62,043 nt of DNA from the NCBI GenBank assembly GCA_003210735.1, contig QCUM01000011.1:1-62043 (forward strand), given 5' to 3'. The notes under the pieces are model-generated. The model did not search any database. It was not told where the DNA came from and saw only the letters and a list, made by a program, of their open reading frames with translations. How positions within the stretch are numbered: position 1 is the stretch's first letter; each line of letters opens with the position of its first letter. The position numbers and the translations under genes are program-made. This stretch comes from Synechococcus sp. AG-679-D13. GTDB lineage: Bacteria; Cyanobacteriota; Cyanobacteriia; PCC-6307; Cyanobiaceae. This document shows positions 42,413 to 53,000 of the stretch, in pieces.

Positions 42413-42444
42413 AATTCATCCTTGATGCAATTCATCCTTGATGC
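42413..42444. repeat. Perfect 16-bp tandem duplication
   Basis: AATTCATCCTTGATGC occurs twice back to back in the gap between gpgS and the DUF1830 gene. It is non-coding as far as I can tell; a short frame on the minus strand (42462-42280) runs through it but has no support. The rest of this 274 bp gap shows nothing definite. Confidence 0.85.
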
Positions 42445-42462
42445 GACGTTGCTGACTTGCAA

Positions 42463-43743
42463 TCAGGCCGCTAGCTCGGGTGCTGCAGCCTGAGGTTTGT
42501 GATTGGGTCGGCGCAAGGATTGGAGCGATTTTCTTGCTCTCCTCCACCCTGTGCGATCAGCTTGCCCTGCTGCACTCAGATCAGCCTGCAATGAGGGATT
42601 GCAGCTGTTCAGGCGTGACCAGCTCGGGAGTTGATGAGCGATCGGTGATGTCATCAGTTGGGCCAGGCCAGGGCGTAGCAGTCCCGCGAAGCTCTGCACC
42701 GCCAGCTCTTCCCCATGACGGTCGTAGGGGAGGCGATTGATGGCGGAGTCGAGGCCGAACTGGCGCACTCGGTCTTCACCTACCCGGCGGTAAAGCACTT
42801 CGAGGGTGGGCAGCTGATCCATGGAGACCACGGCACCCTCGTGCTCCATTAGCCCCCGCAGCACCGTTCCAAAGATTTCACCCGCCATCCGCTGCAGCCC
42901 CTCACTCGGGGTTGAGCCCAGGCCCTTGTGCTTGTGGTCAAACAGCCCCAGATCAACCTGGGCGATTCGGCTCGAGGCAACGTGGCGATAGACCTCGGAC
43001 AGCAGACCCACTTCGAGGCCCCAGTCCGATGGAATGCGCAGGTTCATCGCCAGGTCGCTGGTGAAGGCGAATTCACCCGCCAGCGGGTAGCGGAATCCCT
43101 GCAGATAACGCAGGTAGGGCAATGGACCGAAAATCTGTTCAAGGCTCGCCAGAAGCGGGCCGACGAATAGGCGTGTGGCACGTCCCTGCAGGGCCTGGGT
43201 TTCGAGGGAGAGTCGGCTGTAGAACGCTTTCACATAGGCAATGCCGTGGGATGGGTCCAGAAGTGGCCGCAACATCCGCTCGGGGTAGGCCGATCCGAAG
43301 GTGCGGATGTCGGCATCAAACAGGCCCACAACCTCAGCGTCCTGACAAGCAATACCGAGCCCTTGCCACACCGCCCAGCCCTTGCCTGGAGGGCCCGTCA
43401 GGTCCAGGCCCAGGTCTCCCATGGATTCCAGAAGCTCCTGAACAGCAGGACCGTTGGTCCAGTGAACTTGCACCGGGAACGGCATATCAGCGAAGAACGC
43501 CTCCGCATCCCTCACATCTTCAGCACTGCCTGCGGCCAGGGCGATCACCAGGCGATTGAGACCTTTCAGTGAGGCCAGGGTGTCGCGAATCAGCCCCAGC
43601 GCTGGACGGCTGAATTCCTCCATCAGGCAGGGGATCAGCAGGGTGGTGGGCCGCTGGCTGAGTTCTTTGTTGAAGGCAATGGCATCGAGGTTGCCAAGGC
43701 TGTAGTCATGAACCGTGGTGATCAGGCTTTGCTGAAAATCCAT
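42463..43743 (-). CDS. gpgS: Glucosyl-3-phosphoglycerate synthase
   Basis: 426 residues from ATG 43743 (MDFQQSLITTVHDYSLGNL). A GT-A glycosyltransferase of family 81: PTTLLIPCLMEEFSRPAL, NGPAVQELLES, GPPGKGWAVWQGL and VVGLFDADIRTF with the DxD metal site, then PLAGEFAFTSDLAMNLRIPSDWGLEVG (two parts). It joins glucose from a sugar nucleotide to 3-phosphoglycerate, the first step of glucosylglycerate synthesis. The open frame extends to 43905, but that would overlap the divergent phosphorylase gene. Confidence 0.9.
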   Translation of the reverse strand: MDFQQSLITTVHDYSLGNLDAIAFNKELSQRPTTLLIPCLMEEFSRPALGLIRDTLASLKGLNRLVIALAAGSAEDVRDAEAFFADMPFPVQVHWTNGPAVQELLESMGDLGLDLTGPPGKGWAVWQGLGIACQDAEVVGLFDADIRTFGSAYPERMLRPLLDPSHGIAYVKAFYSRLSLETQALQGRATRLFVGPLLASLEQIFGPLPYLRYLQGFRYPLAGEFAFTSDLAMNLRIPSDWGLEVGLLSEVYRHVASSRIAQVDLGLFDHKHKGLGSTPSEGLQRMAGEIFGTVLRGLMEHEGAVVSMDQLPTLEVLYRRVGEDRVRQFGLDSAINRLPYDRHGEELAVQSFAGLLRPGLAQLMTSPIAHQLPSWSRLNSCNPSLQADLSAAGQADRTGWRRARKSLQSLRRPNHKPQAAAPELAA

Positions 43744-43794
43744 GCGGTGTTCAATGCGACAACAGGAGCAGAGGACCTGACCGATACCAGTGGC

Positions 43795-45540
43795 ATGTTC
43801 AGGAGGAACGTTGTGCAGCACCAGCGCGAAGAATCGCTGCAGGCCCTGCTTCGTGATCTCTACCCCGATGATTCTTCCGAGGTTGTCGAAAACCTGTCGT
43901 CGCAATTGCTGCAGATTCTGAGCGGTTCGTCAGCAATCACTGATTCAGAACAGGCGCCATGTCGATGGCAAGCCGGCGATGCTGTGCTGATCTCCTATGC
44001 CGACACAGTTATCCAGTCGGGCTCCCCGGGGTTGATCAGCCTGACCAGGCTTGTGAATGGGTACTTCAATGAGTTTTCACCGGTTGTGCACGTTCTCCCC
44101 TTCCTGGCCTCCACCAGTGATGGTGGTTTCGCCGTTGCGAGTCACGACCGCCTTGAGTCGCGCCATGGCGATTGGGGCGATCTGGCGGAGTTGGCGAATG
44201 GTCGGCGCTTGATGGCCGATCTGGTGCTGAATCATGTTTCGGCCTCTCATCCCTGGGTGCAGCAGTTCCTGCGCGATGACGAGCCCGGCCGTGATTGCGT
44301 TCTCGAGGCGTCGCCGGATGAATGCTGGCGGGATGTGGTGCGGCCTCGCAGTTCGTCTCTGTTCACCCGGCTCCGGGGCCCTGCAGGCAGTCGGGAGGTG
44401 TGGACCACATTCGGCCCCGATCAGGTGGATCTCAACTGGCGCAGCCCTGCGGTGCTGCTGGGGTTCACGAGTTTGCTGGACCGGATGGTGCGGCATGGGG
44501 TGCGTTGGCTGCGCCTTGATGCAGTGGGGTTCGTCTGGAAAAGCCCAGGCACAAGCTGCATTCACCTCCCCCAGGCCCATCGGATCGTGACGCTGTTGCG
44601 TCTGCTGCTGGATCAGGCCTGCGTCGGTGGGGTGGTGGTGACCGAGACCAATGTTCCAGAGCAGGAAAATCTCTCGTATCTGCGCAGCGGCAGCGAGGCT
44701 CATCTCGCCTACAACTTCCCATTGCCGCCTTTGCTGTTGGAAGCGGTGATCGGTGGTCGGGCCGACCTCCTCAACGCCTGGCTGAATCGCTGGCCGCAGC
44801 TCCCTAAGCAAACGGGTTTACTCAATTTCACCGCCTGTCATGACGGTGTGGGCCTGCGACCACTGGAGGGTCTGATGCCGGAGCAGCGGTTGTTGCAGCT
44901 GCTCATCAGTTGTGAGCAACGGGGAGGGCTGGTCAGCCATCGCCGTCTCAGCAGCGGTGTGGAGGTGCCCTATGAGATCAACATCAGCTGGTGGAGTGCC
45001 ATGGCTGATGGCGGCATTGATCCGGCCCATCTGCAGCGTCAGCGGTTCCTGCTCACTCAGCTGCTGGTGATGGCTCTGCCAGGGGTACCCGCTTTTTATC
45101 TGCCTGCCTTGTTGGCGGAGCCGAATGATCTCAGCCGTTTCCGTCGCACAGGGCAGCGCCGTGATCTCAATCGCCCCCAATTCAAGTTGGAGGCGGTGGA
45201 ACGTCGGCTGGAGGATCCGGACAGCGAGGCGATCGCAGTCGTCACAGCGCTGCGCCGGGCCTTGCAGGTTCGTCGAGAGCAGCCGGCCCTGCACCCGGAT
45301 GCCGATTTGCAGCTGCTCAGTGCCGGACGGGCCGATCTGGTGATCCTGCGCCGTTGCTATCAGGGCAAAGTGTTAATTGCGGTGCACAACATCACAGCCT
45401 CCCGTCTGACCCTTGATCGGCGCGGGCTGGAAGGTTGTGGCGAGGGAAGTTGGGACGATTGCCTCAGCGGTCGGTCTGCGCCGCTGCCGCCGCGCATTCA
45501 GTTGGAGCCTTACGCAGTGCATTGGCTGATTCAGCGATGA
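43795..45540 (+). CDS. GH13 sucrose/glucosylglycerate phosphorylase
   Basis: 581 residues from ATG 43795. The (beta/alpha)8 barrel motifs of the GH13_18 subfamily are clear: LMADLVLNHVSASHPW, RWLRLDAVGFVWK with the nucleophile Asp, VVVTETNVPEQEN with the acid Glu, and NFTACHDGVGLRPLEG. Related enzymes split sucrose or glucosylglycerate with phosphate. Lying between gpgS and gpgP, the glucosylglycerate phosphorylase role is more likely. It overlaps gpgP by four bases (ATGA). Confidence 0.86.
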   Translation: MFRRNVVQHQREESLQALLRDLYPDDSSEVVENLSSQLLQILSGSSAITDSEQAPCRWQAGDAVLISYADTVIQSGSPGLISLTRLVNGYFNEFSPVVHVLPFLASTSDGGFAVASHDRLESRHGDWGDLAELANGRRLMADLVLNHVSASHPWVQQFLRDDEPGRDCVLEASPDECWRDVVRPRSSSLFTRLRGPAGSREVWTTFGPDQVDLNWRSPAVLLGFTSLLDRMVRHGVRWLRLDAVGFVWKSPGTSCIHLPQAHRIVTLLRLLLDQACVGGVVVTETNVPEQENLSYLRSGSEAHLAYNFPLPPLLLEAVIGGRADLLNAWLNRWPQLPKQTGLLNFTACHDGVGLRPLEGLMPEQRLLQLLISCEQRGGLVSHRRLSSGVEVPYEINISWWSAMADGGIDPAHLQRQRFLLTQLLVMALPGVPAFYLPALLAEPNDLSRFRRTGQRRDLNRPQFKLEAVERRLEDPDSEAIAVVTALRRALQVRREQPALHPDADLQLLSAGRADLVILRRCYQGKVLIAVHNITASRLTLDRRGLEGCGEGSWDDCLSGRSAPLPPRIQLEPYAVHWLIQR

Positions 45541-46322
45541 ACGGATCGAAGTGGTGGGTGGTGACCGATCTCGATGGAACCCTGATGGACCATCGCTACG
45601 ACTGGTCCCCAGCGGCCGAGACCCTTCGTGTCCTTCGTCAGCGGGAGATCCCCGTGATTCCCTGCACCAGCAAGACGGCGGAGGAGGTGGAGTGGTTCCG
45701 CGCCGAGGTTGGTCTGAGAGATCCCTACATCGTTGAAAACGGTGGAGCGATTCACGGTGAAACGCCCTGGATGGGGCCATGGCAGCAGGCCCTCGGCCCC
45801 AGCTGGAGTGAGCTCAAACCGCAGCTGCAGCGTTTGGCCGCTGATCTCGGGGAGCCACTCAGGGCGTTGGACGACCTCAGTGCAGCGGACGGTGAACAGT
45901 TGCTTGGACTCTCAGGCGAAGGCCTGCTTCAGGCCCAGCGTCGCCGTTGCAGCGTTCCTTTCGTGCCACCCGCGGAGAGCATCCGGCCACGGTTGCAGCA
46001 GCTCGCTGCTGAGCGGCAGTTGGCGATTGTGCAGGGCAATCGCATGGCGCATCTCCTGGGGGCTGGGGTCAGCAAAGGCAGGGCTCTGGCGGCTTTGAAG
46101 CATCGCCTTGGGGCTGACCATGTGTGGGTGCTGGGCCTGGGTGACTCCCCGAACGATCTGCCCCTGTTGGAGGCAGCGGATGTGGCGGTTGTGGTGCCGG
46201 GGCATGACGGACCTCATCCCGCCTTGCATGAGGGTGTGGAGAGCGGCCGGTTCCAGCTGGCAGCGTTTCCGCATGCGCGGGGCTGGGCGGAAGCCGTGCA
46301 GCGCAATGTTCTCGATGCCTAG
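45537..46322 (+). CDS. Glucosyl/mannosyl-3-phosphoglycerate phosphatase
   Basis: 261 residues from ATG 45537. HAD superfamily IIB: WWVVTDLDGTLMDHRYDW holds the nucleophile Asp, VIPCTSKTAEEVEWFRAE is motif II with the family's typical sequence, PYIVENGGAIHG follows, and GLGDSPNDLPLLEAAD is motif IV. It dephosphorylates glucosyl-3-phosphoglycerate to the compatible solute glucosylglycerate. Symbol gpgP or mpgP depends on the sugar, which the sequence does not settle. Confidence 0.9.
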   Translation: MNGSKWWVVTDLDGTLMDHRYDWSPAAETLRVLRQREIPVIPCTSKTAEEVEWFRAEVGLRDPYIVENGGAIHGETPWMGPWQQALGPSWSELKPQLQRLAADLGEPLRALDDLSAADGEQLLGLSGEGLLQAQRRRCSVPFVPPAESIRPRLQQLAAERQLAIVQGNRMAHLLGAGVSKGRALAALKHRLGADHVWVLGLGDSPNDLPLLEAADVAVVVPGHDGPHPALHEGVESGRFQLAAFPHARGWAEAVQRNVLDA

Positions 46323-46367
46323 CGCGATTCAGTGCAAATATTCGCACATAACTGTGTAGTTATCGTG

Positions 46368-47183
46368 CTACTTCAGGAGTTGTATCCAGATCTGACGAGC
46401 GGTGGTCTCTTCGATGGGCGACAGTTCAATACCATTCACCGAGTGGATCGGGCGACAGCTGAGGCTGTTGATCAGCAGTGCTTGATCTCCTTTCTGCAGA
46501 TCCGCATCAAGATCGCTTTCCTGGGCCAGTCCATTGGCGAGGCAAGCGCCGCGCATCACCCCTGACAGGCAGCCGCTGCTCACTGGCGGTGTCAGCCATG
46601 TTCCGTGGCGATGCACCAACAGGTTGGCCACCGTTCCGCAGCAGAGCTGTCCATCGGTGTTGCGCAGCAGTGCATCGTCGCTTCCCCGTTCTCGTGCTTC
46701 CCGGCGGGCCAGAATCGCCTGGCCGTAGGCGAAGCTTTTGCAACGGCTCAGAACGCTGGAGGCATTGCGCTGTTCAAGCCTGCTGATCACCGTGCTCACC
46801 GTCGAGAACAGCGGTTGGAAGGGTTCCAGGGTCAGCCAGAAGCGTTCCCCACCGGTGGCAGGTTGATCGATGCCTCGGCCAGCCCCACCACGACTCCAGT
46901 TCAGTCGCAGCACGGCATCGGTGTCGGCCGAATGGCTGCGCTGGACCGCTTCGGTGAGCAGTGGGCTCACCATCGAGAGATCCGGCGGTGCACCCAGGCC
47001 CAGTAGTTCAGCCCCGGCCTGCCATCGCTGCAGGTGCTCCTCCAGCAACATTGCTGAACCCCTGAGCACCAGCACTGTTTCGAACAGGCCGTCCGCCAGC
47101 TGCAAGCCGCGGTCGTTGAGAGGTAGGGCAAGGCTCTCCGGCGTTCCCCATCTCCCATCGATCCAGGCGATGGCTGCAGTCAT
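46368..47183 (-). CDS. pabC: Aminodeoxychorismate lyase-like, class IV aminotransferase
   Basis: 271 residues from ATG 47183 ([13 protein letters not shown]). LPLNDRGLQLADGLFETVLV and SRCKSFAYGQAILARREARERG (with the PLP Lys) and DDALLRNTDGQLCCGTVANL are the fold's landmarks. It converts aminodeoxychorismate to p-aminobenzoate and pyruvate in folate synthesis. It overlaps pabB (ATGA), which supports this function over a branched-chain or D-amino acid aminotransferase. Confidence 0.85.
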   Translation of the reverse strand: MTAAIAWIDGRWGTPESLALPLNDRGLQLADGLFETVLVLRGSAMLLEEHLQRWQAGAELLGLGAPPDLSMVSPLLTEAVQRSHSADTDAVLRLNWSRGGAGRGIDQPATGGERFWLTLEPFQPLFSTVSTVISRLEQRNASSVLSRCKSFAYGQAILARREARERGSDDALLRNTDGQLCCGTVANLLVHRHGTWLTPPVSSGCLSGVMRGACLANGLAQESDLDADLQKGDQALLINSLSCRPIHSVNGIELSPIEETTARQIWIQLLK

Positions 47184-48475
47184 CTCAACGCCTCCAGCAG
47201 GGGCTGCAGTTTCCACATCAGCTCCTCTGCTTCGCCGTGAGGGTCGGAGTCCGCGACAATTCCGCAGCCGGCATGGGCTCGTAACTGCTCACCCCGCCGC
47301 ATGAGGGTGCGGATCAGGATGTTGCTGTCCAGGCTGCCGTCCCAGTCGAGGCGAAGCAGCGAACCGCAGTAGGGGCCACGACTGGTGGGCTCTAGTTCAT
47401 GCAGTCGCTGGCAGGCCCGAAGCTTGGGTGCGCCGCTGATGGAGCCCCCCGGCCAACACGCTTCCAGCAGATCCACCCAGGTCAGCTCGTCTTTGAGCTG
47501 GCCTTCCACCACCGATGTGAGGTGATGCACCGATGCATAGCTTTCCAGACCGACCAGCTGCGGCACCTGAATCGATCCAGGCTTGCAGACGCGCCCGATG
47601 TCATTGCGCAGCAGGTCAACGATCATCACGTTCTCTGCCCGGTCCTTGTCACTGCAAACCAGCTCCGCCGCCAGGTCGGCGTCTTTGTCCGGATTGCTGT
47701 GGCGAGGCCGTGTGCCTTTGATCGGTCGCGTTTGCACTCGACCCATGGCATCCACCTGCAGAAAGCGCTCGGGGGAGCAGGACAGCAGGGCCTCATCGTT
47801 GTTGCCGATCACCAGTCCGGCAAAGGGTGCTGGGCAGCGTTGGCGAAGCTTGATGAACAGCTCCAGCGCTGAGGCTTCTGGCGGCCATGTGGTGCAGCAG
47901 CAGGCGGTGAGATTGGCCTGAAACAGATCACCGGCCGCAATCAGGTCGCGGATTCGTTGCACCCCAGCGGCGAAGTCCTCGCGGTCGGTGTGCAGTGTCC
48001 AGTCAGCCAGGTCCACGGATGGCGACGGTGCTGGCGCAGCTTGGGGTTTCTCCAGCTGTTCTTCCAGTAGATCGATTCTGGTGCTTTCGCTGGCTTCGGC
48101 CCAGAGCTCTCGCCGTTGCAGGTCGAAGCGCAGCAGCGGGTCATGCCGGGCGATCCAAAGGCTGGCCATCGCATCGGCTGCCCAGGGGTTCCCTGACTCA
48201 CACCAAGCGGCGGCTTCATAGCTCAGCCAGCCCGTCCAATGGCCTGGCCCGAGGTTCCGCAGGGCTGTGAAGGGATTGTCGGCACCGGCTTCGCCGGGTC
48301 GTCCACGGCAGATCGCGGTGGTCTGAGGTGCTGCCGCCAGAGTGACCCAGCGGCCCAGGTCACTGCCGTCCCCATCAAGCCAGATCAGTCCCGTGTCGCC
48401 GTGCAACGCAGCCAGCTGACGGGCCACCGCCTCTGGATTCCGCCAGGTCAGTTGTCGCCTCAGGGGTTCCGTCAT
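47180..48475 (-). CDS. pabB: Aminodeoxychorismate synthase component I
   Basis: 431 residues from ATG 48475 (a GTG lies four codons upstream). The chorismate-binding domain is visible: [23 protein letters not shown] (QANLTA), [29 protein letters not shown] (in parts), [19 protein letters not shown] and [17 protein letters not shown]. The IKGTRPR loop and MIVDLLRND motif favour PabB over anthranilate synthase. The preceding queC gene overlaps its start by four bases, and pabC overlaps its end. Confidence 0.92.
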   Translation of the reverse strand: MTEPLRRQLTWRNPEAVARQLAALHGDTGLIWLDGDGSDLGRWVTLAAAPQTTAICRGRPGEAGADNPFTALRNLGPGHWTGWLSYEAAAWCESGNPWAADAMASLWIARHDPLLRFDLQRRELWAEASESTRIDLLEEQLEKPQAAPAPSPSVDLADWTLHTDREDFAAGVQRIRDLIAAGDLFQANLTACCCTTWPPEASALELFIKLRQRCPAPFAGLVIGNNDEALLSCSPERFLQVDAMGRVQTRPIKGTRPRHSNPDKDADLAAELVCSDKDRAENVMIVDLLRNDIGRVCKPGSIQVPQLVGLESYASVHHLTSVVEGQLKDELTWVDLLEACWPGGSISGAPKLRACQRLHELEPTSRGPYCGSLLRLDWDGSLDSNILIRTLMRRGEQLRAHAGCGIVADSDPHGEAEELMWKLQPLLEALR

Positions 48476-49146
48476 CTGCTGCTGCACAGATCAGGTCGAC
48501 CTGCCTCCCGCAGCGCTGCATCGCGAATCCGGCAGCTATCGCAAACGCCGCAGGGGGACTCACCCCCGCTGTAGCAGCTCCAGGTGGTCTTGATCGGCAC
48601 GTTCAGTCGTAGGGCCTCCTCCACGATCCTGGTTTTGCTCCAGGCCACCAACGGAGCCCAGAGCTGTATCCCTTGATTTTCGCGGCCGGCCTTGCTGGCC
48701 AGATTCGCCAGGGTCTGAAACGCCTCTAGATAGTCCGGTCGGCAGTCCGGATAGCCGGAGTAATCCACGGCATTGACCCCCAGCACCAGCCGTTGTGCCT
48801 GGCGGGCTTCCGCCAGGCTCAGGCCGATGGCGATGAACACCGTGTTGCGACCGGGCACGTAAGTGGGTGGGATCACCCCCTCCTGAATGCCATCGGTGGG
48901 GACGTCAATCGTCGCGTCGGTGAGGGCAGACCCGCCCCAGGCGGCCAGGTTCACGCGGATGCAGTGGTGTTCCGCCAACCCGAGGTGATCCGCCACCGCG
49001 GCGGCTGCCTCCAGTTCTCTTTGATGGCGCTGGCCGTAGTCGAAGGACAGGCCGATCACCCGGTCACCGTCCTCAATCGCCAATGCGGCTGCTGTGGCGG
49101 AATCCAATCCGCCGGAGAGCAGGGCGATCACGGTGCGTTGAGCCAT
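48472..49146 (-). CDS. queC: 7-cyano-7-deazaguanine synthase QueC
   Basis: 224 residues from ATG 49146 ([20 protein letters not shown]). [12 protein letters not shown] is the PP-loop, and the zinc ligands are in [21 protein letters not shown]. It makes preQ0 in queuosine synthesis, following QueE, whose gene is 8 kb away in this window. It is the first gene of a queC-pabB-pabC operon linked by ATGA overlaps. Confidence 0.95.
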   Translation of the reverse strand: MAQRTVIALLSGGLDSATAAALAIEDGDRVIGLSFDYGQRHQRELEAAAAVADHLGLAEHHCIRVNLAAWGGSALTDATIDVPTDGIQEGVIPPTYVPGRNTVFIAIGLSLAEARQAQRLVLGVNAVDYSGYPDCRPDYLEAFQTLANLASKAGRENQGIQLWAPLVAWSKTRIVEEALRLNVPIKTTWSCYSGGESPCGVCDSCRIRDAALREAGRPDLCSSR

Positions 49147-49167
49147 AGGGTCATTCAAGACCCACGC

Positions 49168-50025
49168 TCATGCCTTTGGTTGGGTGAGTTCGTGCATAGC
49201 GCAGTAGTCGAGGTCGTCGAGGTCACCCCCCTTCGCCTCCTGGAGCAGTGAATCGAGGCCATGGAGACCTTTGGATTGCAGGCCGGCGGCAGTGGCCTCC
49301 TCCAGAAACAAGCGCATATCCTTGCGGAGCAGAGCGGTGCTGAAGTTGGGATCTGCGTAATGGCCATCCAGCATCCGCTGCAGCTTTTTGTCGAACGTCG
49401 GTGCGTAGAGGGCAGAGCTGCGCAGGATCGACATGAACGTTTCCACAGGGACCTCGGCTTGCTGAACCAGCCGCAGGGACAAAGAAAAGGCATGGGTGAG
49501 GCTGGCGATCAGTTGGTTGAGGGCCAGTTTTGTGGCGGCACCGCTGCCAATGGGGCCCACCAGCAGAGGGTCTTCGGCCAACAGGTTCAACAACGGTCGT
49601 TGTTGCTCGAACAGCTCCGGCTCGCCGCCGGCCATCACCAGTAGGGTGCCGCTGAGTGCTTGAGGCCTGCTGCCCAAAACCGGGGCTTCAAGGATGCGCC
49701 CGCCCTTGCCTTCAATATGGGATGCGAGCTTTTTGCACTCCTGAATCCCAATAGTGCCCATGGGAATTAAACAGCGGTTGTTGAGTGGCCCCAGCTGTTC
49801 GATTACATTTTTGGTCACTGAGCCATCTCGAAGCACAGTAATGATCTCCCGGCAATTTATGGGAAGATTGCAAAGATCTTTACTCAAGATAGCTCCGTTA
49901 TTGATGAGCGATCTGCTTCTGCTTGTACTGCGATTCCATACATGCAATGTGACGCCCTGCTGAAGTAACCGCTGGCCAATGGCTTCGCCGAGGCGACCGG
50001 TTCCGAGTAATGCGACGTGTGGCAT
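49168..50025 (-). CDS. NAD-binding 6-phosphogluconate/3-hydroxyisobutyrate dehydrogenase family
   Basis: 285 residues. MPHVALLGTGRLGEAIGQRLL is the GxGxxG Rossmann start. VLGSRPQALSGTLLVMAGG and VGPIGSGAATKLALNQLIAS are the substrate and catalytic Lys regions of beta-hydroxyacid dehydrogenases. It could reduce a small semialdehyde (glyoxylate or succinic semialdehyde reductase type) or oxidise a 3-hydroxyacid. It lies 22 bp upstream of queC on the same strand. Confidence 0.85.
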   Translation of the reverse strand: MPHVALLGTGRLGEAIGQRLLQQGVTLHVWNRSTSRSRSLINNGAILSKDLCNLPINCREIITVLRDGSVTKNVIEQLGPLNNRCLIPMGTIGIQECKKLASHIEGKGGRILEAPVLGSRPQALSGTLLVMAGGEPELFEQQRPLLNLLAEDPLLVGPIGSGAATKLALNQLIASLTHAFSLSLRLVQQAEVPVETFMSILRSSALYAPTFDKKLQRMLDGHYADPNFSTALLRKDMRLFLEEATAAGLQSKGLHGLDSLLQEAKGGDLDDLDYCAMHELTQPKA

Positions 50026-50043
50026 ACAGGTGATTGGGGCTAA

Positions 50044-50069
50044 TAAAAAAGCCCCAATGAGTTGGGGCT
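50044..50069 (-). terminator. Intrinsic terminator after the giant protease
   Basis: On the minus strand AGCCCCAA pairs perfectly with TTGGGGCT across a 4-base loop, followed by TTTTTATTA. It lies 30 bp after the stop of the 2235-aa gene. Confidence 0.9.
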
Positions 50070-50098
50070 ATTGCGTATTTCAGTCGCTTTCTCCTCTT

Positions 50099-53000
50099 TT
50101 ATCCGACCGTCCAAGTTTGTTCCAATTCTAAATATTCTACCTGCCCACTATCGAGCAAGTTAGACAATGCCGATTTCAGATCTCGTCTGCTGTGATCTCC
50201 TAGTTCGAGGAGTCCATATTGCTTGTTTGTTCCAGGCAATGGCTCGAAGGACTCAATGAATTCTGCGATCTCAAGTGTTTGAGAGCGATTATCGCTTTGA
50301 CGACCATCCAGGGTAGAATTTCGTATTTGTCTGTTTCCATTAAGGCTAACGATAATGCCGGATTGGAGATCATTGGCGGAGAATTCGTTGGATTCAAGTT
50401 TTTTCTTACTGATCAAAGCGTCGTAGTCGTAGCCGGTGATTGAGTCTGTGTTGTTTCCTCGTGCGTTTCGAGAAGCACCACTCTCCTGAGGTGGGTTTGG
50501 AGGAGCAGTGCCATCGGTATTTCCGTCTTGACCCTCCGGCCAGTTGCTTGCGGTATTGACGAGCAGATTTTCAATCTGAGCTGCCGTCAGGTTTGGATCA
50601 TGGCTTTTCAGCAGAGCGGCCACACCTGAAACATGCGGCGTTGCCATGGAGGTTCCGCTGTAAGTGTCGTAACCATCAATCACGGAGGAATAAACATCGA
50701 CTCCTGGTGCTGTGATGAAGTCGATGTTGCGACCATCGCTGTTCACCGCTGTACCGGCGTGCTCCGAGAAACCGGCCATGACGAAACTTTGATCGTCTGC
50801 TCCAATGGCAAGACCGTGGTTCACAGCTCTGGCTGCAGGTTCGATGGGGGATGGGCCTGCGCTGTTTCCTGCGGCCATGACAACCACCGTGCCTTGAGCA
50901 GCTGCGCTGGAGACGGCATCAGCCATCGCTTGGCTGAATCCGCCACCACCAAGCGAAAGGCTGATCACATGAGCACCTTGTTCTGCTGCCCAGTTGATGC
51001 CATTGATTACGCCGGATGTTGAACCCGAACCACTCGAGCTGAGTACCTTCACAGGCAGTAATTGAGCGTCGTAGGCCACACCTGTAATTCCCACGCCATC
51101 GGCTGCGGCGAGGATTGTTCCGGCACAGTGAGTGCCATGGTTGTGACCGTCATCGGCGTTAGGTCCATTGTCGCTACTGAAGTCACGACCTTCGTTAACC
51201 AGTCGACCAGCGAATTCTGGGTGGTCCAGATCAACACCGGTGTCAACCACAGCTACCACAACACCCTCGCCGGTAACACCTTCGAAGCCATCTGCGCCTT
51301 CTACGCCAGCCCAGATTTCCGGTGCATTGACGTTATCAAGTCCCCAGAGATTTCCTCCTAGTAAATCTGCATCAGGTATATCAATTCCGAGCAGATTTTC
51401 AAAAGCACGTCGTGTGTCTACGGCGCCGTAACCGTTTTCGTAGCTGAATCCCGGTGGTGGTGGCTCCACAGTGGATGCTGAAACAGTGTAAGTACCTGTT
51501 CCACGGTCTCCATAGGAACCCGCGCTGATGTAATACGTACCGCTTTGCCCTTCTGGTACTTGGAATGTGATCTGTGAAAATAAACCTTGGCCACCATCAT
51601 CATCCTGGGTTATTAGGTTTGAATCAGATCCATAAAGACGCATATACGTATCTCTGAGCGAGTTGCCATTAACGTTGAATTGGTAACGCTCCCCCTCTAT
51701 CAATTCAATTGCGAACCAGTCACGATCTCCAGCTCGCTCAAGAGTTCCGGTCGCGTCATTTTCGACAGAAATAACACCAGTTGTGTCGGCGTCATTGGAG
51801 TAATCGTCGCTGGGAGAAGGAGAAGGACTTGGTGATGGAGAAGGGCTTGGTGATGGAGAAGGGCTTGGTGATGGAGAAGGGCTTGGTGATGGCGATCCGT
51901 CTCCTCCAGTAGACGAAGTTACACTGTATGTACCCGTACCACCATCAGCATATGATCCTGCATCGATATATGCATAACCGCTGTAATCAGCCGTCCATTG
52001 AATGCGAGAATTAAGTCCACTTCCTCCATCATCGTTGTAAGCGATAACATCTCCATCGGCGTTTCTTAGGCGCAGATATGGGTCTTGGAGTGAATTGCCA
52101 ATCTGGTTAAACTGATAATTTGTGTCACTAGTTACTTCTATGCGGAACCAGTCATGATCACCTCGAACTTCAAAATTCCCTGTTGTCGATCCATCTGTGG
52201 CTAGCCTTCCGGTTGTACTCGTGTCGGCAGAATAATCATCTGCGTCATTGCCTTCGTCAAAGGTTGCTGTAACGGTATAGAGGCCTGTACCTGAGTTTGC
52301 GTAAGAACCAGCATCTACAAAATAGAAGCCTGAGCTGTCAGCTCTGTATATGATTCGTGAATTTAATCCGCTCCCTCCATCATCATTAGATGCAACCAAA
52401 TTTCCCATGGAGTCTCTCAGAAACAGATATGGATCACGTAATGAAGTGCCGACATGATCTATAGTGTAAATTTCACCTTGTGTGAATTCAATCCTGAACC
52501 AGTCGTGGTCGCCAGCTTCTTCGAGGTTTCCGTGCGTTGAGCCATCCACTGCTAGTCGACCACTTGTACTAAGATCTGCTGAATAATCATCATTTGAAGC
52601 TGACTCAATTAGTACGGAAGCTGTTGTGACAGTTTCTGTAAAACCTTCGTCATCTGTATATGTGAGAGCCATTCTCACATATTTTCCTGGATGAAGTTCT
52701 GGGTCAAGATTTAGCCCAGGATTTGAACCGATTTCTTCCCAACCGTCTTGATTATTTTCACTTAATTGCCAACTATAGTCATATTGTAAATCACCATTGC
52801 CGTCAGGATCGTCGATTGATCTTATAACCGAAAGTTCTTCAGTGTCAGAATCATTGTCAGGTCTTGGAACTCCGGTAATCTCAAATTGTGCTTGTCCATC
52901 ATCAATGACAGGTTCTGTAATGGAAACTGCGGTTGTTACCACAGATTCTTCAAAACCAATACCATCGATGTATGAAACAGTGACTCTGATTTGTTGATTT

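Noticed and set aside
42280..42462. 60-codon minus-strand frame upstream of DUF1830
   Set aside because: It runs through the 16-bp duplication and has no protein-like features.
51811..51894. Short regular repeats resembling a CRISPR-like array
   Set aside because: Units are contiguous without spacers and encode an in-frame Ser-Pro linker.
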